Made by a program: the position numbers and the translations under genes. A stretch of 16,356 bases of DNA from Phycisphaerales bacterium UBA1845 (lineage in GTDB: Bacteria; Planctomycetota; Phycisphaerae; UBA1845), in contig DDIR01000078.1 in assembly GCA_002338715.1 (NCBI GenBank), positions 1-16,356 on the forward strand, written 5' to 3'. Under the pieces are notes generated by a model. That model was given only the letters and a program-made list of their open reading frames with translations. It was not told the origin of the DNA and made no database searches. Of this stretch, positions 11,708 to 16,356 are shown one piece after another (position 1 is the stretch's first letter; every line of letters starts with the position of its first letter).

Positions 11708-14110
11708 ATGACAATCGCAACTCGAAGCATTCGCGGCATCGCGACCATTTCCGTCAGGCGGCTCGGCTGGATTATGCCGACGGTCTTTTCCCTTGTGGCG
11801 ATCGCCGTCGCCCCGCTGTCAGCCGTTCGCGCCGAAACCGGGTTGACTGCGGCTCAGCTCAGCGATCTGCCCAGGCATTTCGGGTTCGACCCGCTGGAAA
11901 TTTTCAAGATCGAGGACGGCATCACGCAGATGCGCTTCGGCGATCTCAACAACGATGGACGCATGGACCTCGTTCTCGCCAACAACAAAAAGAGCACGAT
12001 CGAAGTTCTGCTCCAGCGCGACTCGCCGCCTTCCGAAGCCGAAGCTCCAACCGAGGTCAATGATCTGGTCAACGACTGGCGCTTTGAGCGCAAACGCATC
12101 TCTGTGATTTGGGCTGTCGTCTGCCTCCAGGTGGCCGACGTCACTGGCGACGGAAACGCCGATCTGATTTTCTTTGGCGACCCGAAAGAACTCGTGGTTC
12201 TGCCCGGTCATGGCGATGGATCTTTCGGTTCGCCGGAAACGCGCAGTGTGCGCGACGGACTTGCCCTACCAAGTTCATTTGACGTCGGCGATATCAACGG
12301 CGATGGACTTGTCGACGTCACCATGCTGGCCGAGTCGGACCTGCTCATCTTCCGCCAGCGCAAAGACGGCGGGCTTGAGTATGCCGATCGATTCTCGCAC
12401 GCGGTAGACAATCCGCTCGGCGTGAAACTTTCCGATCTCAATGGCGACGGTCGACTCGATCTCGTCATCTTCACATCGGATGAGGAATATCCCCTGTGGA
12501 CGCGGCAGCAGGATTCGCTCGGGCATCTTGGTCCGGTGAATCGCTTGAAGCTGCCGGGGCTGCGCAGCGTGTGCATCGCCCGGTGCCTCGATCGAAAAGC
12601 CGAAGACCTCTTCGGTGTCGAGCGGGTGTCGGGTCGACTCAAGCGATGGCGTTTCGGTTTGGATGCGGATGCCGATCCGAAAGACAACGCGGCTGTCCTG
12701 TACCATCCGATCCCCGCGAAGTCCGATTCGCCAACGTTGCCATTGGCTGTCGGTGATGTGACCGGTGATGGGCTCGATGACTTGATGACCGCCAACATCG
12801 ACGCGGCTCAGATCATTCTGTTCGAGCAGAAGAAGGATCTTGGACTGCTGCCACCGAAGATGTTTGGCGGACAGACCAAGATGCGCGGCGCCCGCGGTTA
12901 TGATGCCGACGGCGACGGCAAGTGCGAATTGTACGTGGTGAGTTCCAACGAAGATTCGATCGCCGTCAGCCGCTACGAAGGCGACCGCCTTTCATTTCCG
13001 AAATCGATTCCGGTGGTTGGCAAGCCCTTCGCCTTTGACATTGGAAAGCTGCAGGAAGGTGCGGGCCCGAAACTCGCGTACGTCTCGCGCAACGATGATT
13101 CCGAATACCATCTCTACATTGGCGAACTTGATGGCAGCAAACCCAAAGGTGACGACGCCGATGATAAAGAAGCTGAAAAGTTCGCCGTCGAGTTGGAAGA
13201 TATCGACGAGCCCCCCACGGCTGTTCGGTTGGCTGACGTCAATCGCGACGGCCGCATGGACGTGCTGATCTTCTCGTCGTACGCCCCGCTGATCGCCTGC
13301 CTGCAAAACGAAGACGGAACATTTTCTGCCGCCTCGAAAGAGTCGGGGACGCAGACTGGATTGGTCAAGCAGGCAAAGATCGAAGGATACGCCTACGCGG
13401 ATACCGATGGCGACGGTGTTGGCGAAGTCTTGCTGGCGCAAAAGCAATTCGTCCGGGCGCTTCGCATCAATGAGCAAGGCGCGTGGGAAACTGTCGACCA
13501 ATACAACGCACCCGGCAGCGACGCCAACATCACCGGAATCGCCACCATCAACGTGAAGAATCAAAAGCGCCCGAGCCTGGCGATGTATGACCGTCAGAGT
13601 CGCGAAGTGCACATCTTCAAACCCGATGCGGGCACGACCTACACGCTGGATCAATCGATCCCCGTCGGGTTGTTTGACTTGCAGGCGATGCAGGCGACGA
13701 ATCTGAGCGGTAAGGACCAGATCGAAGTTCTGCTAGCCGACAAACAGCGCATCGCCCGCGTGCTCCCCGAGACGCCGGCACCTCAGGCGATCGAAACCGG
13801 CGTGTATGAATCGTCGATCAAGGACGCTCGGCTGGCTCGGATCGCGGTTGGCGATCTCAATCACGACGACCGCACGGATGTGGTGGTGGTCGATCATAAG
13901 GATCATGCCGTCGAGATTCTGACCTTCGGGCCCGACGATGAACTCGTCCGTGCCAACAAATTTCGCGTGTTTGCCCGCAAGCAATTCCACCGCGACGGTA
14001 ACACGATACCTCAGCCGCACTGGGTGGATATCGTGGATTTGACCAACGACGGGTTCGACGATCTCGTGATGATCTCGCAGGACCGGATTTTGCTGTATCC
14101 GTCCCAATAA
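11708..14110 (+). CDS. Secreted FG-GAP/VCBS-repeat protein (predicted beta-propeller)
   Basis: From the ATG at 11708 the product is 800 residues. It has a long signal peptide (basic region RSIRGIATISVRR, hydrophobic core, cleavage near AVRA-ETG at residue 42). The mature part contains ten calcium-loop motifs of the DxNxDGxxD type, at about residues 79 (DLNNDGRMD), 144, 195, 243, 350, 399, 510, 565, 716 (DLNHDDRTD, with Asp for Gly) and 777. This is the FG-GAP/VCBS pattern, whose repeats form beta-propeller blades that bind calcium; ten motifs would suit one to two propellers. No catalytic motif or anchor is seen, so binding or adhesion is likely but the partner is unknown. Upstream ATGs at 11621 and 11639 would bury the signal peptide, and 11774 lacks its basic region. 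Confidence 0.85.
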   Translation: MTIATRSIRGIATISVRRLGWIMPTVFSLVAIAVAPLSAVRAETGLTAAQLSDLPRHFGFDPLEIFKIEDGITQMRFGDLNNDGRMDLVLANNKKSTIEVLLQRDSPPSEAEAPTEVNDLVNDWRFERKRISVIWAVVCLQVADVTGDGNADLIFFGDPKELVVLPGHGDGSFGSPETRSVRDGLALPSSFDVGDINGDGLVDVTMLAESDLLIFRQRKDGGLEYADRFSHAVDNPLGVKLSDLNGDGRLDLVIFTSDEEYPLWTRQQDSLGHLGPVNRLKLPGLRSVCIARCLDRKAEDLFGVERVSGRLKRWRFGLDADADPKDNAAVLYHPIPAKSDSPTLPLAVGDVTGDGLDDLMTANIDAAQIILFEQKKDLGLLPPKMFGGQTKMRGARGYDADGDGKCELYVVSSNEDSIAVSRYEGDRLSFPKSIPVVGKPFAFDIGKLQEGAGPKLAYVSRNDDSEYHLYIGELDGSKPKGDDADDKEAEKFAVELEDIDEPPTAVRLADVNRDGRMDVLIFSSYAPLIACLQNEDGTFSAASKESGTQTGLVKQAKIEGYAYADTDGDGVGEVLLAQKQFVRALRINEQGAWETVDQYNAPGSDANITGIATINVKNQKRPSLAMYDRQSREVHIFKPDAGTTYTLDQSIPVGLFDLQAMQATNLSGKDQIEVLLADKQRIARVLPETPAPQAIETGVYESSIKDARLARIAVGDLNHDDRTDVVVVDHKDHAVEILTFGPDDELVRANKFRVFARKQFHRDGNTIPQPHWVDIVDLTNDGFDDLVMISQDRILLYPSQ

Positions 14111-14182
14111 ATTCGACCAATCTGGATCACCAGCCGCGGCTCCAATGGGCGAATTCGGACGCAACGAACCCAGCCGATCAGA

Positions 14183-14211
14183 TTGACAGGAATCGCCAAT
14201 CTGAATAGCAT
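14183..14211 (+). promoter_or_regulatory. Promoter of tRNA-Pro
   Basis: A perfect TTGACA (14183-14188) is followed after 17 bp by TAGCAT (14206-14211), four of six matches to TATAAT. The predicted start near 14218 gives a 5' leader of about 54 nt before the tRNA, which would be removed by RNase P. This is the best consensus promoter in the window. Confidence 0.65.
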
Positions 14212-14271
14212 CCGTCAGACCCTTCCGGCCAACTCCGGAATGGCCCAATTCAATCCCGCGAAGTAAAGCCA

Positions 14272-16356
<2,085 letters not shown>

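Overview
The window looks like the chromosome of a bacterium of the phylum Planctomycetota. This is inferred from gene content, not from a marker gene: a ten-motif FG-GAP/VCBS secreted protein, a DUF3352-like secreted protein, a PDZ-less trypsin-like protease with an N-terminal beta domain, an archaeal-like (DacZ-type) diadenylate cyclase, a multipass GT-C glycosyltransferase and a long serine recombinase, all moderately GC-rich with few strong Shine-Dalgarno sites. Proteins of the envelope and periplasm dominate. No rRNA or CRISPR array is present.

Layout. 1-890: the possible tail of an upstream gene, a small lipoprotein gene, and an intergenic stretch with helically phased A-tracts. 894-1253: an HU/IHF-family protein. 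1254-1712: gene-free and repeat-rich, with two inverted copies of a 28-bp hairpin repeat flanking a dRS3-like palindrome. 1713-2537: a PHP-family phosphoesterase whose stop codon lies inside a perfect inverted repeat. 2631-3545 (minus): a diadenylate cyclase. 3605-7455: two plus-strand genes joined by a GTGA overlap, an exported AMMECR1-like/alpha-alpha-toroid fusion and a GT-C glycosyltransferase. 7475-7502: the third copy of the 28-bp repeat, between convergent genes. 7511-10222 (minus): a YhhQ-type transporter gene behind a DUF3352-like secreted protein gene. 10317-11390 (minus): a trypsin-like protease. 11391-11707: a divergent regulatory region. 11708-14110: the FG-GAP protein. 14272-14345: tRNA-Pro(CGG) with a good promoter. 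14327 to the right edge (minus): a large serine recombinase whose last codons and stop lie inside the tRNA gene.

How the parts relate. The right edge is best read as the end of an integrated element placed at or beside tRNA-Pro, with most of the element beyond the window. The recombinase is cut by the window edge: its reading frame and the catalytic YLRRSS motif continue upstream of the first in-frame ATG at 16291. The most unusual functional unit is the coupled pair at 3605-7455, which may act together on an envelope glycan or lipid-linked sugar; that role is inference. The cyclase next to it shares a very short divergent promoter region with this pair. Short hairpin repeats sit at gene ends and between convergent genes, where they may act as transcript-end or nucleoid-protein sites.
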